Source: Symsagittifera roscoffensis (Eukaryota; Xenacoelomorpha; Acoela; Convolutidae). From it: DNA of 64,000 nt. The notes beneath the pieces were generated by a model that was given only the letters and a program-made list of their open reading frames with translations, was not told where the DNA came from and searched no databases. Shown piece after piece: positions 30,721-41,889 of the stretch (position 1 is its first letter; each line of letters begins with the position of its first letter). Location of the stretch: positions 40,427,430 through 40,491,429 of the forward strand of contig NC_087065.1 in assembly GCF_963678635.1 (NCBI RefSeq), written 5' to 3'. The translations under genes were made by a program, and so were the position numbers.

Positions 30721-32378
30721 TTGTTGGATTTTTCTCGCTAACTATCCTGTCAAATCTATCATAGGTTTTATTGAAACAACAGGTTTTTGAAAGCCTAAAA
30801 TTTATGGCTTTCGAACAAGTCAAAGTGTTTCGCAAAAAAATAACATGTCTCTTACAAAAACTTAAGGAGACGCCGCTTCTGCAGGAACAATTATCGCAAT
30901 CTGTTCTCTCAATAGAACTTTTCATCTCAGATTTGATCGCATAAAAATGAAGAAAATTGAAAAAAAAAAATTTAAAAACGGTCAGAAGGTTTTCCAAAAT
31001 GCATAGCCTTTTTCTGCGAAAAGCAGGTTTTGGCCACTTTGCATAGAAAATTTCTCAAAACCGGGTTTCTCGATCGAAAACGATTTGAGAATTGGCACGG
31101 TATTTTTCTCATATTCAACATTTTCGATCATATTTCGGTTTCCTTGTTCTTTAATTTTTTCAACGTTCTCTTTGCTATGTTTACCTATGGAATGATTGTG
31201 CTCGCGATTAGCAAGCGATATCATTTCGGAACAACGACATTTTCTTTAAACAACTTCAACAAAATCATTGAATCTTTTTCTCAAATCTGCATTCTGGTCA
31301 ACCAACATACAAATTTGAGCATTTTTAGCGGAGCGTAATGTGCTAGTGTGATGCAACTTTTTTTCCAAACAATTGCATTGAATTAGCTACCTTTGGTGGC
31401 TACGCTTGATGGCAAGTGCTGAAAGTGCTACTTTTTGAATCAGGACGATGCTTGTCAGTATATTACCATGTGCTTGGACCTTTATCAGGTAATGAATAAG
31501 TTTTTTTTGCATCAATCGATACATTGTTCATCAATCGGTTTCATACAGTTCTTATAATAAAAATTTTTTGTTAGAAATTTTCGCACTCGATATAATTTAG
31601 TATTTTCAAAAGTTTGGCTCTATGTATTTCAATTTACTACATCCAGGTCTTTTTGTTTCCATCCTTGAAAGTGCAGAAAATTGTTTGTCTTCGGATGTTT
31701 TTTTCTTTCTATGTGAAGGTTGATTTCACAAACAATCGTCAGAATTATCAAATGATATATTATTCAGTTATTTGAGTTGTTCGAACGACTATTAAAGTTA
31801 TTTAAACGACTATTAATTATTTTCAAAACGTGTTCAGTGTTGAGAAGAACTGATATGAATTTTCTACTTCTTAGTCGAAATTCGAGCGATTAAAGCAAGC
31901 GCGTAGGGATTAAATAGGATTTCTTTTGTTCAAGGCGTTAAAAATTTAATTTTACTCAAGCAAGAAATTTCGAAGCTTCTTGCAGCGTTTCCTTGGCACC
32001 TCGTTGAGTTTGCGAAAGGATATCAGTCTAACAATTTTCTTTGGTAAAAATAGGATAGGTTGTTAAGTATTGAAATTTGTACACCCGTAAACCAAAATAC
32101 CATATTGTATCAATGATCTAATCTTCAATTCATTATATTGGAAAAGAGTACGAGATGGCATTTAATGACTAATTTAGCGACTATTCCACACTGCGCAATT
32201 TTGTTATGACATAGTCAATGTGTACATTAACATTCAAATTGTAATCTATGTTCACTGCCAGATATTCCCACGACAACTCGGAGGACGAGTTTTTTTTGAA
32301 AAGAAACGGTATTGGTAGAAGCGTTTCTTTGTCTTATGATTAATTGAAAGTTTTTTTCATGTTTAGGGATATTTTATT
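30721..32378. other. AT-rich region with one dispersed repeat
   Basis: There is no gene here. The stretch 31190-31330 (with GCGATTAGCAAGCGATATCA) is a diverged copy of 60165-60290 (GCGACTAGCAAGCGTTATC), and a shorter trace lies near 58690. The other bases show nothing I can name. Confidence 0.45.
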
Positions 32379-33350
32379 TGCTTAGAGCCATCGTGCTACT
32401 GCATAAATGTCGTAATTGAAAATTCCTATAGTATTGTCAAGGCAAATGATCGTGGTGTCGTAGGCAAATAAAAAGTATTTCTGAGTTTTGCTTACATTTG
32501 GAAAAAGTAATGAACCTAATATTGAACATTGGGGTACTCCACTTGTTACCTCTTGATAATCAGAACAAATACAATTTGTCTGAACGCATTGCTTGCGGTT
32601 TGTTAGATAGCTATTTTTCGAATTATAGCAGGCATTGGTAATTCCGTAGTTTGGAAGCCGTACCATTAAGATATTGTGATCTTTTGTATCAAATACTTTT
32701 TTTTCAGATCGAGCAACATTGTAGGGTTGACTTTCTGATCGAGATCGATTTTTCGAGTTTTTCAGTTAGCTCTTCAATGGCATCAATTGTGCCGTATTTC
32801 ATCCTATAGCCGAATTGTTTATTATAATTGAATTCGAATTTTTCAAGATAGTCATAAATTCTATTAAACTTAATTCTTTCAAAAATTTTACTTATTGATG
32901 GTAGCAGCGCTATAGGCCGAACGTTAATCTTTTCAAGTTTAGAACCTTCTTCATGCATAGGTAAAATGTTTCCTTTGAAAAGTTCCGAATGAAAAATAGC
33001 TTGGTGAATCGAGTAGGTGACGATTTGTGTTTAAAATGGTGTTAATGTTACGCAGCATGATTCTAATATTTTATTACTGATTTCACTTCTGAATATTCTA
33101 CTTCTGAAGACGACCTTTTTTCATTTTGAAATTATAACGAGGACTTCTTTTTCAGTGGCTGGGTACAGATGTTTTGACATTAAAAGTTCCGTAATTCTCT
33201 TTTCTAAGTTTTCTTTTGGTGTTTTTAAATAACCTTTCCCACTGTTTGCGAAAAAATTGTCTGAGACTTTTTTTGATGGTCCTTCCAAAACACCATTATT
33301 GCTGTTCATTTCGCTTATAGAATTGCTGTTATTGTTTTTTCTTTTCAGTC
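32379..33350 (-). pseudogene. LINE reverse transcriptase, decayed
   Basis: Three minus-strand pieces in broken frames match a non-LTR ORF2. 33309-33121 holds the pre-RT FF-containing region ending in EKEVLVIIS. 32958-32704 holds the RPIALLPSISKIFERI finger motif and a KQFGYR motif. 32666-32382 holds the SYLTNRKQCV block, GVPQ(C)SILG in place of GVPQGSILG, and FAYDTT where FADDTT is the active site, so the catalytic pair is damaged. The fragments are in the right order. No endonuclease domain is seen. The pattern is that of Jockey/CR1-like elements. Confidence 0.75.
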
Positions 33351-34214
33351 AATTTAAAAATTGAAAAATTTGTCTTTAAACGCCAATACATGTCTAAAGT
33401 TTATTCATACGGTAGCTCATTTTTGATACCTGAATACTTCCTTCTTAATATTGTTTCTAATTTCGGTATATCTTTGTGTTAGATTATCGGTTCTGTTTTG
33501 GCACATACTGCGCTGGAGTAGATTTCTTTACTAAATTCTTAATTCTGTTTGTTAGCCAAGGAAAACACCCTTGTTTTATTTTAACGTCAAACTATCAGGG
33601 AAATTAGTTTATAATGATCGCATGGAAATTCTGATTTGTCTAGTTTAGGTTCACTATTTCATTAATTGTTTAGTTTTGTAATTCATGACCGATCACAAAA
33701 TTGAAATCCTGGATTCGTGTAGATGACTTGAAAAAACTAGTATCTCTTATGAGAGCTGATATAATTTGACTTTGTTTACAGTCTTTCGAATTTTATCCTA
33801 ACTGGATAATGATAGCTAAAAGTCTCGTGTGATCTGTTTTCATCATGTGGGAAAACTTCAATCGTGGAACAGTCCGGTGTTAAAAATTTCTTATGATCTT
33901 GTGTATTTCACTATCTTTAAGTTTCATTTTGTTTCTCAGCAGCTCAATTCTCGAAGATCTTTTGGAAACTCGTACAATAATGGGCCTGGTGCCATGATTA
34001 CGAGCAGGTAGTCAGTTTGCAATTGAAGTATACGCATCACTGATTCTCCCTCCTACTTTTCCTGCCAATTCGATAACTTTCTTAGCTGTTGTTTGACTTG
34101 GTTCAGGAGTTAGCTTTTTACCGCTCTTGGTAATAAGAACCCTCAGGTTTTCTCTTCTATTATACGACTCAAGTCACTCATTTTCCGATTGATTGTTTCC
34201 CGGTGGTCCATATA
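33351..34214. other. Decayed LINE interior or unassigned
   Basis: This lies between the RT pieces and the ORF1-like piece, where an endonuclease would be expected. No endonuclease motif could be read in any frame. It is probably eroded LINE sequence. Confidence 0.35.
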
Positions 34215-35295
34215 TTATTTCATTTCAGTCTTCAGCTCGATCCTCACTCCTGATTTTGCTGCATCAACAAGTTTCTGGATGGTCACTTTCAGAGTTGATT
34301 TGTTTTTTGACATATTTAGGAGTCCTGGCTTTAAGAGATGTATCGACCGCTTTCTGAATCTTATCTGAGAAATCCAGATCTTCCAGCTGACTTTCTTTTT
34401 TCCTTTTCTTCTCACTTTTTCCTATTAGTGTTGATCTTGGTATCTTAAATCAGGTGGTTGTTCAATCTTCTTGCATTGTTGATACTTCATTTTCTTCTCT
34501 CCTTATATCTTTATTTTTGTTGGCCATGTTTAAGGCTATTTGAATGCACTCTGTTCGATTGACGAGATCACTTTTAGAACCTAAAGAGGCACTGGCAGTG
34601 ACCGCCCCAAATTCAAACAAGTAACTAAGACAAAGTTCGTTCCTGTGGAGCGTAAAAGGCACCGGCGGTTTGAAGTTTTAGTTTGCAGTTCACTCGATGA
34701 CTTCCAAATGGCCCGCTCTATCTACTGTGAGACCGAATGTTTTCGCAATATTTTGTTTTTCAATAAGCTCTTAATACCACTAACACAAATAAGCTCTTAA
34801 TGCCACTTAACCCAAAGACAAGATGAACGTTGTCTTCCTTCAGGTGTCATTTCTGTGAGTAAATGCAATGCGATGAACTGAATTTCCAAACTGGATTTGT
34901 CTGAATTTTCCATCTGAATTTCCAAACTGCTTTTCTGACCTTCCGTATATTTTTGCTCTGTTAAAGTTATTACTTCGCAAAGGAATAACATGAAATTCCA
35001 CTTTCTTCGCACGTGTTAGTGAAGGGTTCGCTAATTCCGTAAGTTGATTTACAATTTCTCGAGGGGTCGCTTTAGATGGCTTGTCGTTGTCAAAGAGATC
35101 GTTTCTCTCAATGAATAGTGCTATGATTTCGTATCGATCAGTGGGTAGAACAAAATTGGAGGCGTGTTGAATAATCTCTGCAGGAAGCAAAAGAACGTTG
35201 AAAATAGGGGGAAAAAACTTATTTGCCTGCGAATCTACAATCAGCAGATCTTTTTTGGGGGGACAGTTTGAATATGTGGAACTTTGTTCATTCAA
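34215..35295 (-). pseudogene. LINE ORF1-like, SGNH-hydrolase-type domain, decayed
   Basis: The open frame 35295-34840 (minus) reads DLLIVDSQANKF near its start and LFIERNDLF about 50 residues later. These match the first and third blocks of SGNH/GDSL-like domains (usually DS and GxND; here the Gly is Glu). Such esterase-like domains are known in ORF1 of CR1-type LINEs. Frame breaks follow at 34840, with shorter open pieces to 34215 that are Lys/Glu-rich. It lies upstream of the RT pieces on the same strand, as ORF1 should. Confidence 0.5.
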
Positions 35296-35645
35296 GTATC
35301 TTGCTCTAAAATCTCCTCATTGAGAGACACCACTCAATATACATTATAACCATATCTCTTTAACAAGTCTATCACAACAATTGGGCTTGTGTTAATATCA
35401 TTATGATTATGATGGATCAACTGCTTCTCTTTCCATTAGCATAATGTGTGGTTTTTTGTCTGCATAGTCACTGCATTCAGGTTGTTCAAACTTATCACTA
35501 CTAGATGACCAGATCATTTTTGCTCGCCTAGTTTTCTTGGGTCAAATGTTCTAACTTTTGTTGACTATTTTGATTTTAAGAGAGCCGGTCATTTGAAGTT
35601 ACAGTTTGTACAACCTGATGCTGAGACTATGCATACATAAAAATA

Positions 35646-35936
35646 TGGTATTTTATTATCTGCGGAAACTGTGAATGTAAACTTTGATCAACCTCAAACT
35701 GATACTTCTACACCGCTGAATCCAAAAAGGATATTCTAAAAGTAAATTCATTTGATATTATGATGATGACACTTCGATGGGTACATAAGATCTACCTAAT
35801 ACAATCATGAAGTTTTCATCATTATCATCAATTGAGTTTATTTATAACACCCCTTTTTGGATTCAGAGGTGAAGAAGTATCAGTTTGAGGATGATCAAAG
35901 TTTAGATTCACAGTTTCCATTGATCATAAAATGCTG
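35646..35936. mobile_element. Foldback / MITE-like inverted repeat
   Basis: The arms 35646-35770 and 35811-35936 are inverted copies about 125 bp long, roughly 85% alike, around a loop of about 40 bases. Paired landmarks are GGAAACTGTGAA with TTCACAGTTTCC and CTCAAACTGATACTTCT with AGAAGTATCAGTTTGAG. There is no coding capacity. Long arms with a short loop are typical of foldback elements or non-autonomous DNA transposons. A target duplication was not evident. Confidence 0.75.
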
Positions 35937-36134
35937 TCTGAATGATTTTGTATTTAATTTCTGAATAGAAGGTTTGCTCGAGAATGAAGTTGAGGAAATC
36001 AGTTTTCATTATTGTTAGTTTCCTAATTGATATACAGGAAGCAGGATGGCTTAGTACAAACAAAGAGAATTGCAGAAGAGGTTCGTGATTGTTTTTTGAA
36101 GCGCTTACAAGAGCTCTCGAAGTACTGAAAGCAG

Positions 36135-36616
36135 CCCATATAAGTTGTTCTTAGGGTTATTTATGCAATAAATTGTGTTTAGCAGCCTAGTTTCCTTTTT
36201 TTTCATTCCAAAGTTCGCGAGGAAATGGTAATTGCGCACCTTAGATTTTCTTCTTTTCAGAATTTTCTTTCGTTGTTGCAATAACCTAATTTCTCTTCGG
36301 ATCAATTTTAATGCGATTTTTTTTCTCATATATATTTTTCGTTTGCTCTGCTTTTATGGCTAAAAATAATCAGTTACCCATATAGTGTTTTTCTCCGGGA
36401 TATTTGTGCAATAAATTGTGTCTAGTAGCCTAGTTTCAACTTTTTTGTACTCAAAAGGCCGCGAGGAAATGGTAATTGTGCACCTCAGATTTTCTTTCCA
36501 GATTTTCTTTTGTTGTTGCATTAACCTTAATTTCCCTTCGGATCAGTTTTAATGCGATTTTTTTTCTTATGTATTTTTTGTTTGCTCTGCTTTTAAGGCT
36601 AAAAATAATCAGTTTC
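36135..36616. repeat. Tandem pair of ~242-bp repeats before the ARP gene
   Basis: The units 36135-36376 and 36377-36616 are about 85% alike. Both contain CAATAAATTGTGT, CGCGAGGAAATGGTAATTG, TTTAATGCGATTTTTTTTCT and AAAAATAATCAGTT at the end. The array ends about 270 bases before the actin-related protein start codon, so it may lie in that gene's promoter or 5' leader. Confidence 0.8.
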
Positions 36617-36884
36617 AGTGCGTTTTTCTGTTGTTATAGCTGCGTGCAATTATTCCTTCTTTACTACTGGAAGTAACATCAATTATTTATCTAATGTTAA
36701 GTTTCTGAACTACTGTCTGTTATTATCCCCAGCATAACGGAGAAAAATTTCCATTCTTTATGGAATAGTGGCTTTGTGGGTTTGGAGATATATATTTTTC
36801 CTGTGATATTGTTTTTTTTCTCATCAAATTAGGAAGTTACCTCTTCATCCATTACCCGTCAACCCGTGTTTTTGTCCCCTTAAA

Positions 36885-38225
36885 ATGGGTGATTTGCGGA
36901 GCTCAGTTTCAACGTTGGTGTTAGAACATGGCTCAGGAGTTGTGCGTTGTGGTTATGGCGATGATAACAAACCGCGCACAGTTTTACCTTCTGTAGTGGG
37001 ACGTAAAAAGGGCTCGTCTACTTCAGCTCAACTGGCTAAAAGAAGTAACCAGATAGTCAACAAAAAGTCATCGGTAAACAGACCACAAGTGTTGCCGCCT
37101 ATTTTTGTGACACCGCCCTCGGCAAAGTTGTCTGAAAATGCAGGTAGAAAAATCGAACTGGGAAGCAAAGAGTCTAATCCGCATGCCACTGTGTCATCGA
37201 ATATCAAAATAGGTTACGAGGCCTTGAAATTGAGATCATTTTTCGACCTTGAGAATCCGATTGGTGATACAGGAGTAGTAGCGAATTTTGATGATCTGGA
37301 GGAAATGTGGAAAATTATTTACAAGAACGTCTTGAAAGGAAGTTTTTTTCTGTCTAATTTGGCCCTGTCTTTACCTTACAGTAACGAAGAGTCGACGTTC
37401 GTAACTGTATCCGAGATATTGTTTGAAAAGCACAATGTTCCGCAACTGATCTTAGCTAGAGATGCGGACTTGGCAGTTCGCTTTTTTGGACTCCAGACTG
37501 GCCTGTTAGTGGATCTAGGTAATAGTTCAGTTAAGTGTATACCAGTTACAGACAAGAAGTGTGCGTACTGTAAAGTTCAATCATTGCCCTTTGGTGGTCA
37601 ACACATGGCAGAGTGTTTGGCTAATTCGATGTTGCAGAAAGGGTACAAATTTCACTCACAATCAGACAGTGAAGTTTTGCACTCACTTATACGAGACTGT
37701 TGTTACGTTGCAGACGATTTTGATTCGGAACTGGCCAAAGTGGAGCCAACATCAAATTCACTCTACTGTGAAAAAAGTACAGAACTTGCGAACTATGACG
37801 CAATCAAGAATGACATGGACGTGGAGTCCATCAAGATTCCAGAGATGTTCTTTCAGCCAAGCTTGCTGTATGGATCTCGAAATGGTGCCAAGAGCTCACA
37901 CCAGAGTCTAGACGAAATTGTAATCGAGACATTGAGAACTAACAATATTTTGACTGATGAATCTACTCGGGTTACGATTGCACTTTACGGAGGCCAAAGC
38001 GCTATTCCAAATATAGCTCAGAGATTACAGGATACCTTGGTTGCTACGAATCCTGAGATTGAAACGTCGGTTTGGGATGTACGTTGTCTCAATGGAAGCC
38101 GTGATGCATCATGGGTTGCAGCGTCCAAAATAGTATCTCACCCAGGAACGGCAGAGAGATTTTGGGTTCGCAAGAAAGAGTACGAAGATTATGGGCCGTC
38201 CATTTTGAGTAAAAAATGGTTCTGA
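36885..38225 (+). CDS. Divergent actin-related protein, intronless
   Basis: This ORF of 446 residues starts at ATG 36885. It has the actin fold from end to end: LVLEHGSGVVRCGYG at 11-25 (phosphate loop 1), VVANFDDLEEMWK, LLVDLGNSSVKCIPV at 207-221 (phosphate loop 2), LYGGQSAIPNIAQR at 367-380 (nucleotide loop), and an actin-like C-terminus ending YGPSILSKKWF. About 50 extra residues, Ser/Pro/Lys-rich, replace the DNase-binding loop (about 42-104). Active-site changes, aligned by eye: Glu14 where actin has Asp11, Glu177 for Gln137, and Asn-Ser-Ser for Gly-Asp-Gly after Asp210. It may bind ATP poorly or not hydrolyse it. I cannot place it in a named ARP class. The lack of introns may reflect retroposition. 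Confidence 0.85.
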   Translation: MGDLRSSVSTLVLEHGSGVVRCGYGDDNKPRTVLPSVVGRKKGSSTSAQLAKRSNQIVNKKSSVNRPQVLPPIFVTPPSAKLSENAGRKIELGSKESNPHATVSSNIKIGYEALKLRSFFDLENPIGDTGVVANFDDLEEMWKIIYKNVLKGSFFLSNLALSLPYSNEESTFVTVSEILFEKHNVPQLILARDADLAVRFFGLQTGLLVDLGNSSVKCIPVTDKKCAYCKVQSLPFGGQHMAECLANSMLQKGYKFHSQSDSEVLHSLIRDCCYVADDFDSELAKVEPTSNSLYCEKSTELANYDAIKNDMDVESIKIPEMFFQPSLLYGSRNGAKSSHQSLDEIVIETLRTNNILTDESTRVTIALYGGQSAIPNIAQRLQDTLVATNPEIETSVWDVRCLNGSRDASWVAASKIVSHPGTAERFWVRKKEYEDYGPSILSKKWF

Positions 38226-41200
38226 AAATGATACAAAACCCATAGTACACTCTAACTTTCGATTCCCTGGTTTCTGAATTAGGTTTGATTTAGATATAGG
38301 CTGAAAAATTGCAATATCAATCCCAGATTTTACGTAGATTGACTTCAGATTACGTTACGAATTGAATTAAATACTGATATTGGATTTAAAGAACTTCCTT
38401 TTTTAGAGGCCAGTTTTGAAAAAGCGAAACGTTTTCTTGCCAATTATCGAATGTCTTGGACATTAATCGGCAAAAAATGTTTTGATAAGGTAGGCTTGAG
38501 AGTTTATGAAGATCTGGACTTTAAGCTTTGCGAGAACAAGTGTCTTGTTGCCGCGAACTAGACTTTTTCCAGAATTTTTTTTTTACAATTATAAAAGAAT
38601 TAGTCAATTCTATGTGGGTGACTTCACAGATATAGTTTGAGTTTGTCTGCTAGTTTAGTTTTCGTTCTGTTCAAAATTTGTGTGAATGTCATTTACTATA
38701 GATACTGAGTGCAACATATATATTTTTCAGATCAACACATATTTGCATTTTGAATACCGTTTCGATTGTTTTTCTTAGAATCTTGGTTGTGCAGCTACCA
38801 ACTTCGCTTTGTATAGTTTCTCTTTTGTGCAAATTTTTATTTGACTTCGATCTTTGGCTCATTTTTCGTCGATTATCTCTCATGCTATTTTCCTTATTTT
38901 TGCTCCGCATCGCTTCTGTATGTTTTACTTGTTTTTTTTTCACTTCAACTATCGAATCGGCTTTAAACGTTTCAGCTTGTCGTATATCGGCTTAGGCGCT
39001 TTTAGGTGTGCCATTTGAAAAACGTTAATTTTTAATTTTTCATTTGTGATTGGTATTCGAATCTTGAAAGCTTGGCTCCACTACAAACTTTGTTTTTTTT
39101 AGACCAACTTTTTGGGACAAGGTCAGCCGCTTACGTTCCACAAGGTAGCCCATACAGCACCTAGGTGTGACCTAAAAAAAGAGTTTGTATGATTTGAGCA
39201 GAACATCTATTTTGGAGCAAAAGTTTCAGAAACAGACAAAAACGGAAACCCACAGCCTGATAGTATTAAGTCACAACCTTACCATAATGGGTCTACGAAC
39301 CCACTAGATCCCTCACGGGCTCGTCCTATAGGACTATGCAAATGACCGAACCACTTTTTGTTGCCTTAATTATGAATTTAAGTAATGATGATTTTGTTAA
39401 AAATCACTTTTTTTTGTGTAAAATTGACAATATTTTGACCCAATTTTGGTTTGTTCTCATCTCAACAACACGGCATGCAACCCAGCACAAACGGTTCATA
39501 AACAAAACGAGCTTTATATCTTATCAATCCATGCTAAATTGGACTTTTTTCAATAATATGGTCTTGTACTTTTTGGACCATGAATGTTGATTCTGAAAAA
39601 ATTGAAAGATATTTTTGGGGCCAGCCCAACAAAATGTTGAAGTACAAAAAAACTGAAATTTTTAATTGACAAAAATTAAGGCATACGCAACTCGAGGATG
39701 GTTGTCTGCATTGTTACCCACCATTCGAGGTCAAAAAACAATGTTTAAGACTAAATTATCAGAAAAACCATCTAAAAACAGTAAAAACAGGCCAAAAATT
39801 ACCCGATTTTCAATGGGTATTGTAGGTCGAATCTTTCAACCTGAAAAAAGTTAAATTGTTTTTCAAGAGACGCAAGAATTCACCTATGAGACCCAAATTT
39901 TGTAATAAAAACAGACGCAGAGCATAAACATAAGGAAAAATCGGGTCCCAACCCAGATCTCTGAAAACCACTAAAAAACAGCGATTTTGGACTCATTTTG
40001 TGAAATTGGGACCAAAAATTGATTTTCCGAGAACGTTGAGCCCTAGTTATGCCTTTTGGCTAGGTTTAGGTCAAAAATTGCTTAGTCCGCCGAGAACTCG
40101 TCATGGGAAATTTTTTTTACGATTTGTGTATATTGCAAAATCGTGAATTTTTTCATATGAAAGATACTGTACTAACCTATCTCGACTGTAGCAGTAGGCC
40201 AAAAACCTCCTGCAAGCAAGATGGACCGCTTCGGGCTTTTTTGGTCCCCTGCGACGGAATTCAACTTGAAATTGGCTTGACCTAAATAGAAAAAAATTTC
40301 CAAAGATTTCTCTGATTTTTTCTTTGGCTACAATGCAGTTTACATGTGCGTTTTTTGCGATAATTGTCCCTTTTTGCCACTTTCTGAATAGAGCTTTGAA
40401 GTTTTTATTCGAGATATGTAGGCTCTCTTCTGTTTCTCGTAACCTTCGTTGATTTTCCGTACTATGAAATCAGCAGCGTCACAGCTCAGTTCACTAGCTA
40501 TCTTGCGCTTTTTTGGCAGATTTCTATTTTCCTATTGATTTTTCATTGGGATTCCAATCCCTACTGCGTAAAATTGATCCACTTTTTAAAACCGAGACAT
40601 ATGATTGTGCCGACCAGCCTCAAAACCACTCACCAAACCAGGAAAGTCCAAAGTCAACACAGCATGAGCCGCCAATGATGGCTGTACAATCAAGTTTTTA
40701 GGCTTGGTAAACACGACCTACATCCACAGAAAATGACCAAGCAGAAGATCCTTTAAAAACATCCGATTATCAGTTTCCTAAGTTTCTGTTTATCATTTTG
40801 TCTGCAATCTTCACTGGATTTTTAAACTAGCAAATCTGTTTATCAAGCAAATGACTCAGACTATCTTCTTGCCTTTTGAGTGAACTCGTTTCAAGATTTA
40901 AATCCCTTGCCATCTAAGGTTTTAAGGGCTTCTATTAAAATCCACGAATCTGTTCTTCGGTAATATGTCGAAGTTTTTTTTAATCGGTTTCTGGGTCCAT
41001 TTGTTTTTTGCCAACTTTAGACATATTGCACGATAATGTTGCACACAAAACAATCTAGAATTGGAACACATGCAATAAAACCATCAATGATAACATAACA
41101 TTCAACACATGCACAAGGATTGGTAGGCTTTATAAGATTAGCTAATGACGCAATCAACATGCACTTAACTTGCTGACGAAAAATAACACTCCTTCAAGTG

Positions 41201-41889
41201 CTTCAATACTCAACTAGAATCAAATGTAAATCAGCAACTATAGTTAAATAAAGCTAAAACTAAGTCGAACATAACATCTAAATGAAAGTTTACCTGCATC
41301 TAATCATTCCAAATCTAATTTAGTTCAAGGCACGTCTATATACTATCTTCCAAAACGAAAAAAGAACCTAAAATTCCCTTCAATCAAGTCCTCTTTCACA
41401 TCCCATATACCCATCAAATCCACGACACAAGGTCCCTCCTTCCTCACACACAACATTCGTCACATCAATTCACCATGTAGCCTCTATACAGAACTTCCTC
41501 ACATGCAAACAAGCACGTAACAAAGAGCAACAACAATACAATTTTCATATTTTTAGAGTTTCTGAAAAATTAAGATAGAGTTAAGGACAACAAATTAAAA
41601 TTATTTAGAACTCTTTGGGCTCAAAAAAATCACGGCTCAATGGAACTCTAACATCAACCCAGATAAACAAACTGAGACAGTTTTGGAAAACTGAATCAGC
41701 TTCAACTGCGAATCGAAAATTTTACTAGCATAAAAATGTATTCCCAAAGAATTTCTTGTTCCCTTTCCAAAATTCAAAATTGATGTCAACACTGAGTTAG
41801 AACTATTTCTAAGCAGCCTAGCGGCAATGTAGAAGCAGCCTATTTTAGAACTTTGATTTCTCATCGAATTTTACGAAAAACGATTCTGC
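38226..41889. other. Long AT-rich intergenic stretch
   Basis: No gene, RNA or strong repeat could be supported. An ATTAAA at 38366 could serve as the poly(A) signal of the ARP gene. Short ORFs (for example 39336-39590 and 40513-40701) show no homology I recognise. The part from 40.9 to 41.6 kb is especially A-rich and leads into the envelope-like pseudogene, of whose element it may be a decayed part. Confidence 0.4.
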
